DNA of 64,000 nt from Kitasatospora sp. SolWspMP-SS2h (lineage in GTDB: Bacteria > Actinomycetota > Actinomycetes > Streptomycetales > Streptomycetaceae), in the NCBI RefSeq assembly GCF_003259315.1, contig NZ_QLLT01000001.1, positions 1 through 64,000 on the forward strand, given 5' to 3'. The notes under the pieces are model-generated. The model saw nothing but the letters and a program-made list of their open reading frames with translations, was not told where the DNA came from and ran no database searches. A program made the position numbers and the translations under genes. Below, piece by piece: positions 1 to 9,579 of this stretch; position 1 is the first letter of the stretch; every line of letters begins with the position of its first letter.

Positions 1-468
1 GCTCCGAGTGAGGTCGAGGTGCCCGAAGGGGCTGGGGAAGTCGGCCAGCAGCGTGCCGTTCGGGCCGCCGCCGGCCTTGCACCACTGGAAGCCATCGCCG
101 TCGGGGCGGAAGTCGCCCACGGTGACGTAGTCACCGCTCTGCGGGTCCTGCGGGTGGGCCGCCGTCGAGTCGACGTACCGCCGGCCCTGGATCAGGTGGA
201 AGCAGTCGGCGCAGGTGCCGCTCGGCCCGGCGAAGACCGTACTGAACCGGCGGCTGCCGCTCCCCGGGGCATCGGAGGCCAGGTAGACGGGGCAGGGAAC
301 CGTCTCCAGATCGTCGACCGCGAGCGCCGGGACCGGGCCGCCGCCGTACGGGGGGTTCACCGCGCAGGCGGGTGCCACGGTAAGGAGCAGGACCGCTCCG
401 GCGACCGCGACCGCGCCCGCAACGGCGGCGGCGGCGGTGGCGGCCGGCTTGAACGATTCCAGGGACAC
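1..468 (-). CDS. Secreted protein, 3' end outside window
   Basis: Reads through the left edge of the window, so only the first 156 codons are seen. The GTG at 468 opens a classic signal peptide: a short N-terminus with one Lys, an Ala/Val-rich core and a likely cleavage after residues APACA (about residue 36). The mature part has several Cys (CP at about 64, CADC, WCKAG), suggesting disulfides in an extracellular protein. I do not recognise the family. An in-frame GTG at 507 is an alternative start, but it would put 13 extra residues before the signal core. Neither start has a strong ribosome-binding site. Third-position G/C bias supports this frame. Confidence 0.7.
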   Translation of the reverse strand, partial: MSLESFKPAATAAAAVAGAVAVAGAVLLLTVAPACAVNPPYGGGPVPALAVDDLETVPCPVYLASDAPGSGSRRFSTVFAGPSGTCADCFHLIQGRRYVDSTAAHPQDPQSGDYVTVGDFRPDGDGFQWCKAGGGPNGTLLADFPSPFGHLDLTRS

Positions 469-1080
469 GGTGGCACTCGCTTTCGGCTCTGCCGGCGGGA
501 TCGGCACGAGCGGTGGCGGAATTCGCCCGACAGCCCCGGAACGTGATCCGGCACCGGGACCGGCGTGCACGAAAAGACTCCCGCGCCGGCCGGCGCGACG
601 GCATCGGTCACATGACGCTCACTCCGTCCGCGCGCACCGGCGCGCGGGCGGACGGCCCGGAAATCCGGGACGCCGCTCTCCCGGCCGCCGACGCGGCGCT
701 TCGATCCACGGCCCCGGGCCCCGACGAGGCGCCCGCCGCCACCCGTTCGGCAGTTGCGCACGGTCGAGACGCCCACGCGGGCCGTCTGACGGGGGTGGCC
801 GCAGCAAGGCCCTGGCGAACAACCGCGGCGTCGCGCTCACGGGTGTGATCCTCGGTGCCGTCGGGCTCCTCGCCTCGGTCGGCGGCGGGACGGTCGCCGT
901 GGTGGAGGTGCACGACCTCAGGCAGGAGCGCCGCAATGCCATCCGGACCGGCTCCCCCGACCGATCGGCCCCTCGTCCGCCGACCGGCAGCCCTCAACTG
1001 GTCCTGACGGCGCTCCGGTTCGCGCTGTACGTGCGGTGGTGGGACCCGGCGGTCAGCGGACGGGGCGGTGTCGCCGGGTG
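469..1080. other. Non-coding stretch with a possible gene remnant
   Basis: No convincing intact gene lies here. On the plus strand about 797-960 reads as a hydrophobic segment (GVILGAVGLLASVGGG) followed by a charged piece (HDLRQER), as in small actinobacterial membrane proteins. It has no good start or ribosome-binding site and runs on into low-complexity sequence antisense to the next gene. It may be a decayed membrane-protein gene. Confidence 0.35.
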
Positions 1081-1491
1081 TTACTCCGGCTGGGTCACCA
1101 CCAGGGCCCAGCCGATCGTGTCGGCGGAGGCGTCGATGCCCACGGAGAAGGAGCCCTCGACCAGGCCCGGTGCCATGGTGGCGGAGCCGACTCCGGTGGT
1201 GCCCACCGGGCAGTCCACGGTGAAGGCGGCGACCCGGGTCTGCTGGGACTCCATCGTCACCCGGACGCTGCCGCCGCCTTCGCAGGCCACGGTCAGAACG
1301 GTCGGCAGCCTCTTCGACATCCCGCCCGACACCAGGCCGCCGTCCCCGACCTGGCCGTTCACCCACACCACGCCGTCCGGCCCGGGGTACGGCAGCTCGA
1401 CACCGCCGGTCGCGCCGGCCGGGCCGGCGCCGAGGCCGGTCACCGCGCACAGTGCCAGTACCGCCGCGCCGAAAGCCTTCGCACACTTCAT
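1081..1491 (-). CDS. Small secreted protein of unknown function
   Basis: 136 aa. The ATG at 1491 is chosen because GGAGGGG lies 7 bp upstream and the protein then begins MKCAKAF followed by an Ala/Leu-rich signal core ending near AGATGG. The mature part is about 108 aa, Gly/Val/Thr-rich, with two Cys (TVACEGG and TVDCPVG) that could form one disulfide, and looks all-beta. No catalytic motif is visible and I do not recognise a family. It stands alone; a possible upstream extension to 1560 would spoil the signal peptide. Confidence 0.75.
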   Translation of the reverse strand: MKCAKAFGAAVLALCAVTGLGAGPAGATGGVELPYPGPDGVVWVNGQVGDGGLVSGGMSKRLPTVLTVACEGGGSVRVTMESQQTRVAAFTVDCPVGTTGVGSATMAPGLVEGSFSVGIDASADTIGWALVVTQPE

Positions 1492-1643
1492 GGTCGTCCC
1501 CTCCACAGCTGTTGTGACGTCAGCCATCCTGGTGGGCCCCGGCGGGAGGTACCTGAGCACGGGTACTCATATCCGGCTGCGGAGTCACGTGCCGGTTCGG
1601 CCCGGGGCGCGGGGGACGGGGAAGGCGCGGGCGGTGTCCACGC

Positions 1644-1697
1644 GACAAGCCCTCCGCAGCGGCCCCCTTGTGGTGGGGGCACTGCGGAGGGCTTGTC
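1644..1697. terminator. Strong hairpin terminator
   Basis: A perfect 16-bp inverted repeat (1644-1659 with 1682-1697) encloses an inner stem of C and G runs. It lies just 3' of the GlsB-family gene on the minus strand and upstream of the secreted-protein gene, so it ends the former transcript. There is no long T tract, which is usual in high-G+C actinomycetes. Confidence 0.8.
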
Positions 1698-1712
1698 GGG
1701 GAGGGGGGAGGA

Positions 1713-1991
1713 TCAGGCGTGGCTGTGGTGGTGCTTGTTGCCGGTGACCATGCGGTAGACGATCAGCAGGATGACCGAGCCGGCGATGGCGGCGACCCAG
1801 GTGGAGATGTCGAAGAAGCCGTCGATGGAGTCGACGCCGAAGATGACCTTGCCGAGCCAGCCGCCGAGCAGGCCGCCCGCGATGCCGATGAGCATCGTGA
1901 TGATGATGCCACCCGGATCCTTGCCCGGCATCAGGGCCTTCGCGATCGCACCGGCGACCAAACCAATCAGTATCCAGGCGACGATGCTCAT
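1713..1991 (-). CDS. GlsB/YeaQ/YmgE family stress-associated membrane protein
   Basis: 92 aa. It has the small, Gly-rich three-helix layout of the transglycosylase-associated (YeaQ/YmgE) family: helix 1 MSIVAWILIGLVAGAIA, a KALMPGKDPGG loop, helix 2 ITMLIGIAGGLLGGWLG, then helix 3 near residues 66-82, and a His-rich tail (NKHHHSHA). Family members are inner-membrane proteins seen in general stress regulons; their molecular job is unclear. The ATG at 1991 is preceded by GGAGG. A single-gene transcript is expected because a strong hairpin follows at 1644-1697. The family call is secure; the role is not. Confidence 0.9.
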   Translation of the reverse strand: MSIVAWILIGLVAGAIAKALMPGKDPGGIIITMLIGIAGGLLGGWLGKVIFGVDSIDGFFDISTWVAAIAGSVILLIVYRMVTGNKHHHSHA

Positions 1992-2203
1992 GTGCTTCCC
2001 TACCTCCACGAGAACGGTCGGTGACGGAAGCCGTCTTCGCTTTTCTCGGGTTTCCAAACCCCTCGAATTTTCCGACGCCCGATCAGGTGGGGTGGCACGG
2101 CTGCCGGTTCGGGCGGGACGGCCGGGGCGCGGTGGCGGTGGTAGGGCGAGGGCTGCGGCGGTCTCCTGCGGGGCGGCGGGCTGAGGGCGGTGCCCGGTCG
2201 CGT

Positions 2204-2678
2204 TCAGTGTGACCGGTCGGCTGCCGGCACCTGCGCGTGAACGAACGCGCCCACCTCCGGCGGGGCGATCGCGCCGGACCAGCCGGGGTAGTTGGCGTCC
2301 AGCGACTCCAGCAGCCCGTCGATGTCGGCGGCGCTGAACCCGCCCCGGTAGCCTGTGGCCAGGTCGTCGACGAGGCGAGGGGGGCGGGGCGAACAGCACC
2401 AGGCCGCTGAACGACTCCGGCGCGCGGGCGGCGGCCAGGACGCCCGTCACGGCGCTGACCGAGTGCCGCACGGAGGTGACCGGCCCCGACGCCGCCTCCC
2501 GCACGTCGTGGGCGTACCCGGTCGGCGTCCCGTGGCGGTCCGGGTCCCCGGCCGGCCGCCGCGAGTTCCCCGGGCCCACGTGGTCGAAGCGGACCACGGT
2601 GAAGCCTCGCGCCAGCGTCGGCACCACCGGGCGCCACGTGTTCCGGTCGCACCCGAAGCCGTGCGCCGGTGGGCCCGG
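2204..2678 (-). pseudogene. Decayed RsbQ-like alpha/beta hydrolase
   Basis: Two frames together read like RsbQ, the Bacillus alpha/beta hydrolase of the stress-sigma pathway. The first (down to about 2385) has AHGFGCDRNTW, then FDHVGPGNS and GYAHDV. The second continues LATGYRGGFSAADIDGLLE and LDANYPGWSG, and stops at 2204. A frame change near 2375-2390 joins them. Other damage: a stop just before AHGFG removes the N-terminus, the nucleophile elbow reads RHSVS where RsbQ has GHSVG, residues before it are missing, and the C-terminal Asp/His part is absent. It should therefore be inactive. The family match rests on my memory of the RsbQ sequence. Confidence 0.75.
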
Positions 2679-2829
2679 TCAGTCACGTGGTTCCTGCTCC
2701 GCGCGTCCATCCGGGCCGTCCGCGCGGACCGCCCCGGCGGACCGGGACCGAGGCGGGGTCGGCGCTCCGCGGGAGGGCTCCGGAAAAAACCGCGGGGAAA
2801 TATCCCCCCGTGGCGGACCTGGGCCTGTT

Positions 2830-2995
2830 ACAGTCGACTTAGTTGCGGTAATGGTTCCCATGAAATCTGTGTGCGCCTGCTGATGTTCCGCAGGCGCATT
2901 TTTGTTTCCCGGCTCTTCGCCGGGTGGGTGCTCATCTCGGCGACTCGGGGCCCGCGAGGTGCGGGTTCCGGACAGCCCAAGAAGGAGATTTATTT
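2830..2995 (+). promoter_or_regulatory. Leader of the cold-shock gene with terminator-like hairpin
   Basis: Between a locally AT-richer stretch (about 2827-2870) and the cold-shock start lies a 9-bp hairpin, TGCGCCTGC (2872-2880) with GCAGGCGCA (2890-2898), followed directly by TTTTTG. This is the textbook shape of an intrinsic terminator, unusual for this genome. It sits about 100 bp upstream of the cold-shock ATG, so it may attenuate that gene or end a short RNA. AAGGAG at 2982-2987 is the ribosome-binding site. Confidence 0.6.
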
Positions 2996-3199
2996 ATGAC
3001 TAATGGCACCGTGAAGTGGTTCAACGCGGAAAAGGGCTTCGGCTTCATCGAGCAGGAGGGCGGCGGTCCTGACGTGTTCGCCCACTACTCGAACATCAAC
3101 GCCAACGGCTTCCGTGAGCTGCTCGAGGGCCAGAAGGTCGAGTTCGACGTCACGCAGGGCCAGAAGGGCCCGCAGGCCGAGAACATCCGCCCGCTGTAG
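2996..3199 (+). CDS. CspA-family cold-shock protein
   Basis: 67 aa, the usual length. It contains the RNA-binding motifs RNP1 (KGFGFIE, about residues 13-19) and RNP2 (DVFAHYS, about 26-32) of the single OB-fold cold-shock domain, and begins NGTVKWFN as these proteins do. It binds single-stranded RNA/DNA as an RNA chaperone in the cytoplasm. The ATG at 2996 follows a good AAGGAG site at 9 bp. It is monocistronic: a perfect 20-bp hairpin lies 26 bp downstream. Regulation may involve the long leader with its terminator-like hairpin. Confidence 0.95.
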   Translation: MTNGTVKWFNAEKGFGFIEQEGGGPDVFAHYSNINANGFRELLEGQKVEFDVTQGQKGPQAENIRPL

Positions 3200-3225
3200 T
3201 TCCTGCTCCGGCACCCGCCCAGCAG

Positions 3226-3267
3226 CGAGGGGCCCGCACCGCGCATGTGCGCGGTGCGGGCCCCTCG
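3226..3267. terminator. Terminator after the cold-shock gene
   Basis: A perfect 20-bp inverted repeat (3226-3245 with 3248-3267) with a 2-nt loop lies 26 bp after the cold-shock stop codon. It may act in both directions, since the TetR gene also ends toward it. Confidence 0.85.
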
Positions 3268-3477
3268 GCATTGCGCCCTCGGCGCGTTCCCGGCCCGTTC
3301 GGGCCTCCCCCGGGCTTCCGGCGCCGACCGCCTCCTGGTCCGCGACGAGGAGGGCTGCTGCGCCGGGCTGCCGACCTGCCTGCACCTCGCGCCGTTCGCC
3401 ACCGCCGACATGGCCGCCGACGCCGCGGCCGGCGTGGGGCGCCGGGGTGCGGTGACGGGCGGTCAGGGGGCGGGCGG

Positions 3478-4077
3478 TCAGGGGGCGGTGAGGAGGCGGC
3501 GGACGGCGCGGCGGGCGCGGGCGGGTGCCTGCGGGTCGTGCCAGAGCTGAACGCCCTGGTCGGCGGCCAGGGCGACGCCGCGCAGTTCGAAGAGCAGTTG
3601 CGCCGGGTCGGTGCCGGGGGGCAGTTCGCCGGCGGCGAGCGCCGCGTCGAGTTCGCCGAGGACGAAGGTGTCCCAGCGCGCGAGCGCCTCGCGGACCCGG
3701 TCGCGGACCGGGCCGGGGCGGGCATCGAACTCGGCGGCGACGGCGGTGAGGAGGCAGCCCGCGTGCCCGTCGGCCGTCATCGAGGCGAACCAGGCGTCGT
3801 GGGCCCGGACCAGCCGCCCGGCGCCGGGGTCCGCGCCGGCCAGCGGGGCGAGGACCGCCTCCTGGAAGCGGGCCACCGCCTCGTCCACGGCGGCCAGGTG
3901 GAGTTCCTCCTTGGTGCCGAACGGGCCGATCACGCCGGCCTTGCTCATGCCGAGGCCGTCGGCGAGCACCCCGATGGTGACGCCCTCCAGGCCGGTGGCG
4001 ACGGCCAGGGCGAGGGTGCGGTCGAGGATGCGGGCGCGGGTGGCGACGGCTTCGGCGGCGGACTTGCGAGGACTCAT
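3478..4077 (-). CDS. TetR/AcrR-family repressor
   Basis: 199 aa. The N-terminal helix-turn-helix is clear (ATRARILDRTLALA, then GVTIGVLADGLGMSKAGVIGPFGTKEELHLAAV, read in pieces at about residues 12-55). The C-terminal half is an all-helical ligand/dimer domain with one Cys (AGCLL). The ATG at 4077 is chosen because it directly precedes the HTH; the frame stays open further upstream but with no coding sense. A TATGCT box sits 7 bp upstream of the ATG on this strand, so the mRNA may be leaderless. It is divergent from the metallo-hydrolase at 4166 with an inverted repeat between, so it probably represses itself and that gene. Confidence 0.88.
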   Translation of the reverse strand: MSPRKSAAEAVATRARILDRTLALAVATGLEGVTIGVLADGLGMSKAGVIGPFGTKEELHLAAVDEAVARFQEAVLAPLAGADPGAGRLVRAHDAWFASMTADGHAGCLLTAVAAEFDARPGPVRDRVREALARWDTFVLGELDAALAAGELPPGTDPAQLLFELRGVALAADQGVQLWHDPQAPARARRAVRRLLTAP

Positions 4078-4094
4078 GGCACGAGCATAACCTG

Positions 4095-4123
4095 ACGACC
4101 GTTCGTTATTAGCGATCGGTCGT
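4095..4123. promoter_or_regulatory. Putative TetR operator
   Basis: ACGACCG (4095-4101) and CGGTCGT (4117-4123) form a 7-bp inverted repeat with a 15-bp spacer, in the 88-bp gap between the divergent TetR and metallo-hydrolase genes. Geometry and position fit a TetR dimer site. Confidence 0.6.
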
Positions 4124-4165
4124 TCGCCATTTCCGGGGCGGACGCCCGCCGGCCCGGGAGGGCAC

Positions 4166-5032
4166 ATGCGGATCCACCACCTCAACTGCGGTTCACTGCG
4201 CGGCGTCGAGCACGAGGGCGAACAGCTGCCGGCGGTCTGCCACTGCCTGCTCCTGGAGACCGACCGGGACGGCCTGGTCCTGGTCGACACCGGACTCGGC
4301 ACCGCCGACGTCGCCGACCCCGACCGCACCCTGGGCCCCGACTTCCGCGGGCGCGCCCAGCCGGTGCTCGACCTCGCGGAGACGGCGCTGCACCAGGTCC
4401 GGGCGCTCGGCCACGATCCGCGCGACGTCCGGCACGTCCTGCTCACCCACCTCGACCTCGACCACGCCGGCGGGCTGCCGGACTTCCCAGACGCCGAGGT
4501 CCACCTGCTGGAGGCGGAACAGCGCGCCGCGCTCGGCTCCCCCGGGCCGCACCCCGAGGACCGGATCCGCTACCGCCCCGCCCACTGGGCACACCGGCCC
4601 GCCTGGACGGTGCACCGGCAGGCCGACGGGGAGCCCTGGTTCGGCTTCGACACCGTCCGCCCGCTGCCCCGGCTCGCCGCGGACCTGGCGATCGTCCCGC
4701 TCGGCGGGCACAGTGCCGGACACGCCGCGGTCGCGGTCCGCGACCGCGGCGCCGACCGCTGGCTGCTGCACTGCGGCGACGCCTACTACTTCCACCGGGA
4801 GATCGACCCGGACCGGCCCGAGGGCCACCCCGGCATGGACGTGCTGCAGCGGCTCACCGAGGTCGACCGGCCGCTGCGGCTGGGCAACCACGCCCGGCTG
4901 CGCGAACTGGTCCGCTGGCACGGCGGAGAGGTGGTGCCCTTCAGCGCCCACGATCCGTGGGAGTACGCCCGGCTGGCGGGCGGGACGACGGCGGGCGGGA
5001 CGACGGCGGGCGGGACGACGGCGGGCGGTTAG
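4166..5032 (+). CDS. Metallo-beta-lactamase-fold hydrolase, lactonase-like
   Basis: 288 aa. The metal-binding signature THLDLDHAGG (HxDxDH, about residue 95-104) is intact; later ligands are seen at GGHSAGHAAV (about 180) and in the LHCGDAYY strand (Asp bridging ligand). The N-terminus MRIHHLNCGSL resembles the N-acyl-homoserine lactonase branch (AiiA/AttM-like). The substrate cannot be told. No signal peptide, so cytoplasmic. The ATG at 4166 follows GGGAGG. The C-terminus ends in a low-complexity AGGTT repeat encoded by three 15-bp units, probably a recent expansion outside the fold. It is paired with a divergent TetR gene that likely controls it. Confidence 0.85.
   Translation: MRIHHLNCGSLRGVEHEGEQLPAVCHCLLLETDRDGLVLVDTGLGTADVADPDRTLGPDFRGRAQPVLDLAETALHQVRALGHDPRDVRHVLLTHLDLDHAGGLPDFPDAEVHLLEAEQRAALGSPGPHPEDRIRYRPAHWAHRPAWTVHRQADGEPWFGFDTVRPLPRLAADLAIVPLGGHSAGHAAVAVRDRGADRWLLHCGDAYYFHREIDPDRPEGHPGMDVLQRLTEVDRPLRLGNHARLRELVRWHGGEVVPFSAHDPWEYARLAGGTTAGGTTAGGTTAGG
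4976..5028 (+). repeat. 15-bp tandem repeat in gene 3' end
   Basis: Three perfect copies of GCGGGCGGGACGACG (4976-5020) plus a partial fourth, in frame, encoding AGGTT repeats at the end of the metallo-hydrolase. Confidence 0.9.
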
Positions 5033-5077
5033 CCGAAGGGGCAGCCGGCGGGCGGCCGGTCGGCGGGGGCGCGGCGC

Positions 5078-6013
5078 TCAGCCTCCGGCCGGGGAGGGGC
5101 CGGGGGCGACGGGCGGCTCGGCGGCGCGCCCGGGCCTGGCGGACGCCTCGGAGGTGCGGGGCGGGCGGGCGGCGGCGCGGTGCAGTTCCGCCGTGAACTG
5201 GGCGCCGGCCAGCAGGGCGAGGTTGGAGAGCCAGAGCCAGACCAGGAACACCACCGTCCCCGCCAGCGAGCCGTACAGGCGGCTGTAGGTGCCCAGGGTG
5301 GCGGTGTACAGCGCGAAGCCTGCCGAGAAGGCCAGCCAGAGGGCCGCCGCCAGCGCGCCGCCCGGCAGGCTGCCCCACCGGCGCCACGCCGGTTCCGGGC
5401 CGGTCCGGAAGACGATCAGCACCAGCGCCGCCGCCACCACCAGCAGCGCGGGCCAGCGGACCACCGACCACACCAGCGGGGCCGTCCCGCCCAGGTGCAG
5501 CACCCGGCCCGCGCCCCTGGCGACCGGGCCGCTCAGGATCAGCGCCAGCGCGCTCACCGCCAGCAGCACCAGCAGCACCGCAGCGGTCACCACGATCCGG
5601 GGGGCCCGGCGCCACGGGGAGCGCTGGTCGCTGGTGCCGTGCATCCGGTGCAGCGCCCGCCGGAACACCGCCAGGTAGCTGCAGCAGGACCAGAGCGCGC
5701 TGCCCGCGCCCGCCACCATCAGCGTCCAGCCGGCCGAGCCCCCGCCCAGCGCCTGGGTCAGCACCCCGCCCAGCTCGGACCCGGCCTGGCCCGGCACCAG
5801 CCCCGCCAGCCGCACCGCCGCGTCCCGGGCCGCCGCCGGGCTGATCAGCGCGAAGCCCACCACCGTGGCCAGCAGCGCCGGGAGCACCGCCAGGACCGCG
5901 TAGTACGTCAGCGCCGCCGCGAAGTCGGTGATGTCGTCGTTCCACATCGTCAGCGGCGTGCGCCGCAGCGCCCGCCACCAGCGCCTCCTGCCGCCCGACG
6001 ACCCCGCCACCAC
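5078..6013 (-). CDS. YihY/BrkB-family membrane protein
   Basis: About 311 aa. It shows the family hallmark DFAAALTYYAVLAVLPALLA in the first helix, followed by five further hydrophobic segments, with the conserved YSRLYGSLAGTVVFLVWLWLS region (read in pieces) near residue 245. Family members are six-helix inner-membrane proteins of uncertain function, once called ribonuclease BN. The GTG at 6013 is a best guess: the frame is open further upstream through a 15-bp repeat region, and no start has a strong ribosome-binding site. The C-terminal 35 residues are Pro/Ala-rich and probably cytoplasmic. Confidence 0.8.
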   Translation of the reverse strand: MVAGSSGGRRRWWRALRRTPLTMWNDDITDFAAALTYYAVLAVLPALLATVVGFALISPAAARDAAVRLAGLVPGQAGSELGGVLTQALGGGSAGWTLMVAGAGSALWSCCSYLAVFRRALHRMHGTSDQRSPWRRAPRIVVTAAVLLVLLAVSALALILSGPVARGAGRVLHLGGTAPLVWSVVRWPALLVVAAALVLIVFRTGPEPAWRRWGSLPGGALAAALWLAFSAGFALYTATLGTYSRLYGSLAGTVVFLVWLWLSNLALLAGAQFTAELHRAAARPPRTSEASARPGRAAEPPVAPGPSPAGG

Positions 6014-6079
6014 GAACCCCCCGCGCACCGAAAGGACCTGAACGCGCCCGACCGGCCGCCAGCACCGGATTCCCGCCCT

Positions 6080-6124
6080 GACCGGCGCGAAACCGGCCGG
6101 CGCGAAACCGACCGGTACGAAACC
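6080..6124. repeat. 15-bp imperfect tandem repeat
   Basis: Three units of the form GACCGGCGCGAAACC (6080-6094, 6095-6109, 6110-6124) lie upstream of the BrkB-family gene, next to the glgX terminator. The region is probably untranslated, though it would read as FAPAG-like repeats if the BrkB start were further upstream. Confidence 0.75.
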
Positions 6125-6128
6125 GAAC

Positions 6129-6166
6129 CGGCGGTGCCCCGCCCGCGCGCGGGTGGGGCACCGCCG
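6129..6166. terminator. Terminator after glgX
   Basis: A 12-bp perfect stem, CGGCGGTGCCCC (6129-6140) with GGGGCACCGCCG (6155-6166), encloses a second small G/C stem. It lies 14 bp after the glgX stop on the minus strand. Confidence 0.75.
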
Positions 6167-6179
6167 GGGGGGACGGCCG

Positions 6180-8339
<2,160 letters not shown>

Positions 8340-8492
8340 CCCGTCACTCCAGCACACGGGGCGGGCCGAAGGGCGGAAAAACGCGGTTCACCCGCGCGTC
8401 GGGCCGGTGCGGGGGGCCGCCGGGCCGCGCTGCCGGTCCCGGGCCGGGTCCGCGCGGTGTCCGCACGGTGTCCGCGCGGTCAGGCGGGGCGG

Positions 8493-8813
8493 TCAGGCGG
8501 GGCGGAGGAAGACCTCGTCGGTGTAGCACCAGGCCCAGTCCTCGCCGGGCTGGAGGGACCGGGCCAGGTGGTGCCCGTCGGCGGCGTGCGCGTGGCGGTG
8601 GGCGTGCTGCCCGGGCGAGCTGTCGCAGCAGCCGACGTGCCCGCAGCTCAGGCAGGCCCGCAGGTGCACCCAGGTGCCGCCGGAGCGCAGGCACTCCTCG
8701 CAGCCGGGGACGGTGTTCGCCGGGACCTGCCGGAGCCCGTCCAGGTGGTGGCAGACCGGTTGGTCCACCCGGCCCCGGTCCTCCGCCACCCGCCATTCGC
8801 TGTACTCGTTCAC
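8493..8813 (-). CDS. UBP-type zinc-finger protein
   Basis: 106 aa. The Cys/His pattern of the ZnF-UBP fold is complete: CHHL (about residue 21), CEEC (about 38-41), CLSCGHVGCCDSS (about 54-66), then HAHRHAHAADGHH and WCYTDE. In eukaryotes this fold binds ubiquitin C-termini; in actinobacteria it occurs as small stand-alone proteins whose ligand is unknown. The GTG at 8813 is chosen because it directly precedes NEYSEW; an ATG at 8876 would add a Pro/Arg-rich stretch. Cytoplasmic. Confidence 0.85.
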   Translation of the reverse strand: MNEYSEWRVAEDRGRVDQPVCHHLDGLRQVPANTVPGCEECLRSGGTWVHLRACLSCGHVGCCDSSPGQHAHRHAHAADGHHLARSLQPGEDWAWCYTDEVFLRPA

Positions 8814-8898
8814 CCCACCCACGGTACGCGCGCTCCGCTCCGCCCGGGCCGGGCGCCTCCCCGGGGCGGGGATCACCGGCCGGGGCGCACGGGCCCGC

Positions 8899-9462
8899 TC
8901 AGCCGCCGTCGGCGCCCAGGCCCGCGACGGCGAGCCGGAAGGCGCGGTCCGCCCGGGTCGCCGGGTCGGTGTAGTCCTCGGTGGCCAGGGCGATCCCGAT
9001 GACCAGGACGAGTAGGTCGTCGATGGTGGTGTCCGCCCGGACGGTCCGGTCCTCGACGGCCCTGCGCAGCAGCAGGTCGCCGGCCGCGGCGAGGGCGGGC
9101 GCGCAGGAGCTGCCGGCGGCCTCGTCCCGGAGCGGCTCGTAGGAGAGGACGTCCGCCAGGCCGCGGGCGGCGAGCGAGTAGGCGAGCAGTTCGCGCAGCC
9201 ACTCCAGCAGCGCGGCGCGGCTGTCGGGTTCGGCGCGGAGCGCGTGGGCGCGCTCGCACAGGTCGTGGACGCGCTGCTGGAAGACGGCTTCGAGCAGGGC
9301 CTTGCGGGTGGGGAAGTGGCGTCGCACGGTGGCCGAGCCGACGCCCGCGACGCGGGCGATCTGCTCCAGGGACGCCTGGGCGCCCCGGGCCGCCACCTCG
9401 GCCTCGGCCACGGCCAGGATGTGCGTGCGGTTGCGGCGGGCGTCCGAGCGCTGGCCGGTCAT
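8899..9462 (-). CDS. TetR-family repressor
   Basis: 187 aa. A standard TetR N-terminus: RRNRTHILAVAEAEVAARG, then the HTH SLEQIARVAGVGSATVRRHFPTRKALLEAV (read in pieces, residues about 30-60). The C-terminal domain matches the AcrR-like group with ERxxALRAEPD and a hydrophobic ligand half. The ATG at 9462 is preceded by GGGGAG at 6 bp. It is divergent from the NmrA-like gene at 9580, with a 10-bp inverted repeat between them; in this gene pair type the regulator represses itself and the reductase. Confidence 0.9.
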   Translation of the reverse strand: MTGQRSDARRNRTHILAVAEAEVAARGAQASLEQIARVAGVGSATVRRHFPTRKALLEAVFQQRVHDLCERAHALRAEPDSRAALLEWLRELLAYSLAARGLADVLSYEPLRDEAAGSSCAPALAAAGDLLLRRAVEDRTVRADTTIDDLLVLVIGIALATEDYTDPATRADRAFRLAVAGLGADGG

Positions 9463-9525
9463 GGTCTCCCCAGCGGTGATCGGTGTGTTGATGAGTGGCG
9501 GCCCTCGCCGTATCGTAGCGAACGC

Positions 9526-9548
9526 AAAACGGCGGACCCCGCCGTTTT
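9526..9548. promoter_or_regulatory. Putative operator of the TetR/NmrA pair
   Basis: AAAACGGCGG (9526-9535) and CCGCCGTTTT (9539-9548) form a perfect 10-bp inverted repeat with a 3-bp centre in the 117-bp gap between the divergent genes. A TACGAT box for the TetR gene lies next to it (9511-9516, minus strand). Confidence 0.65.
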
Positions 9549-9579
9549 CGCCGTGCGCGACCGCCGAGGAGACGTCCCC

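Noticed and set aside
797..960. Possible small membrane protein (GVILGAVGLLASVGGG)
   Set aside because: Hydrophobic segment is convincing but no start codon with a ribosome-binding site exists and the frame continues into antisense sequence. Kept only as a possible remnant.
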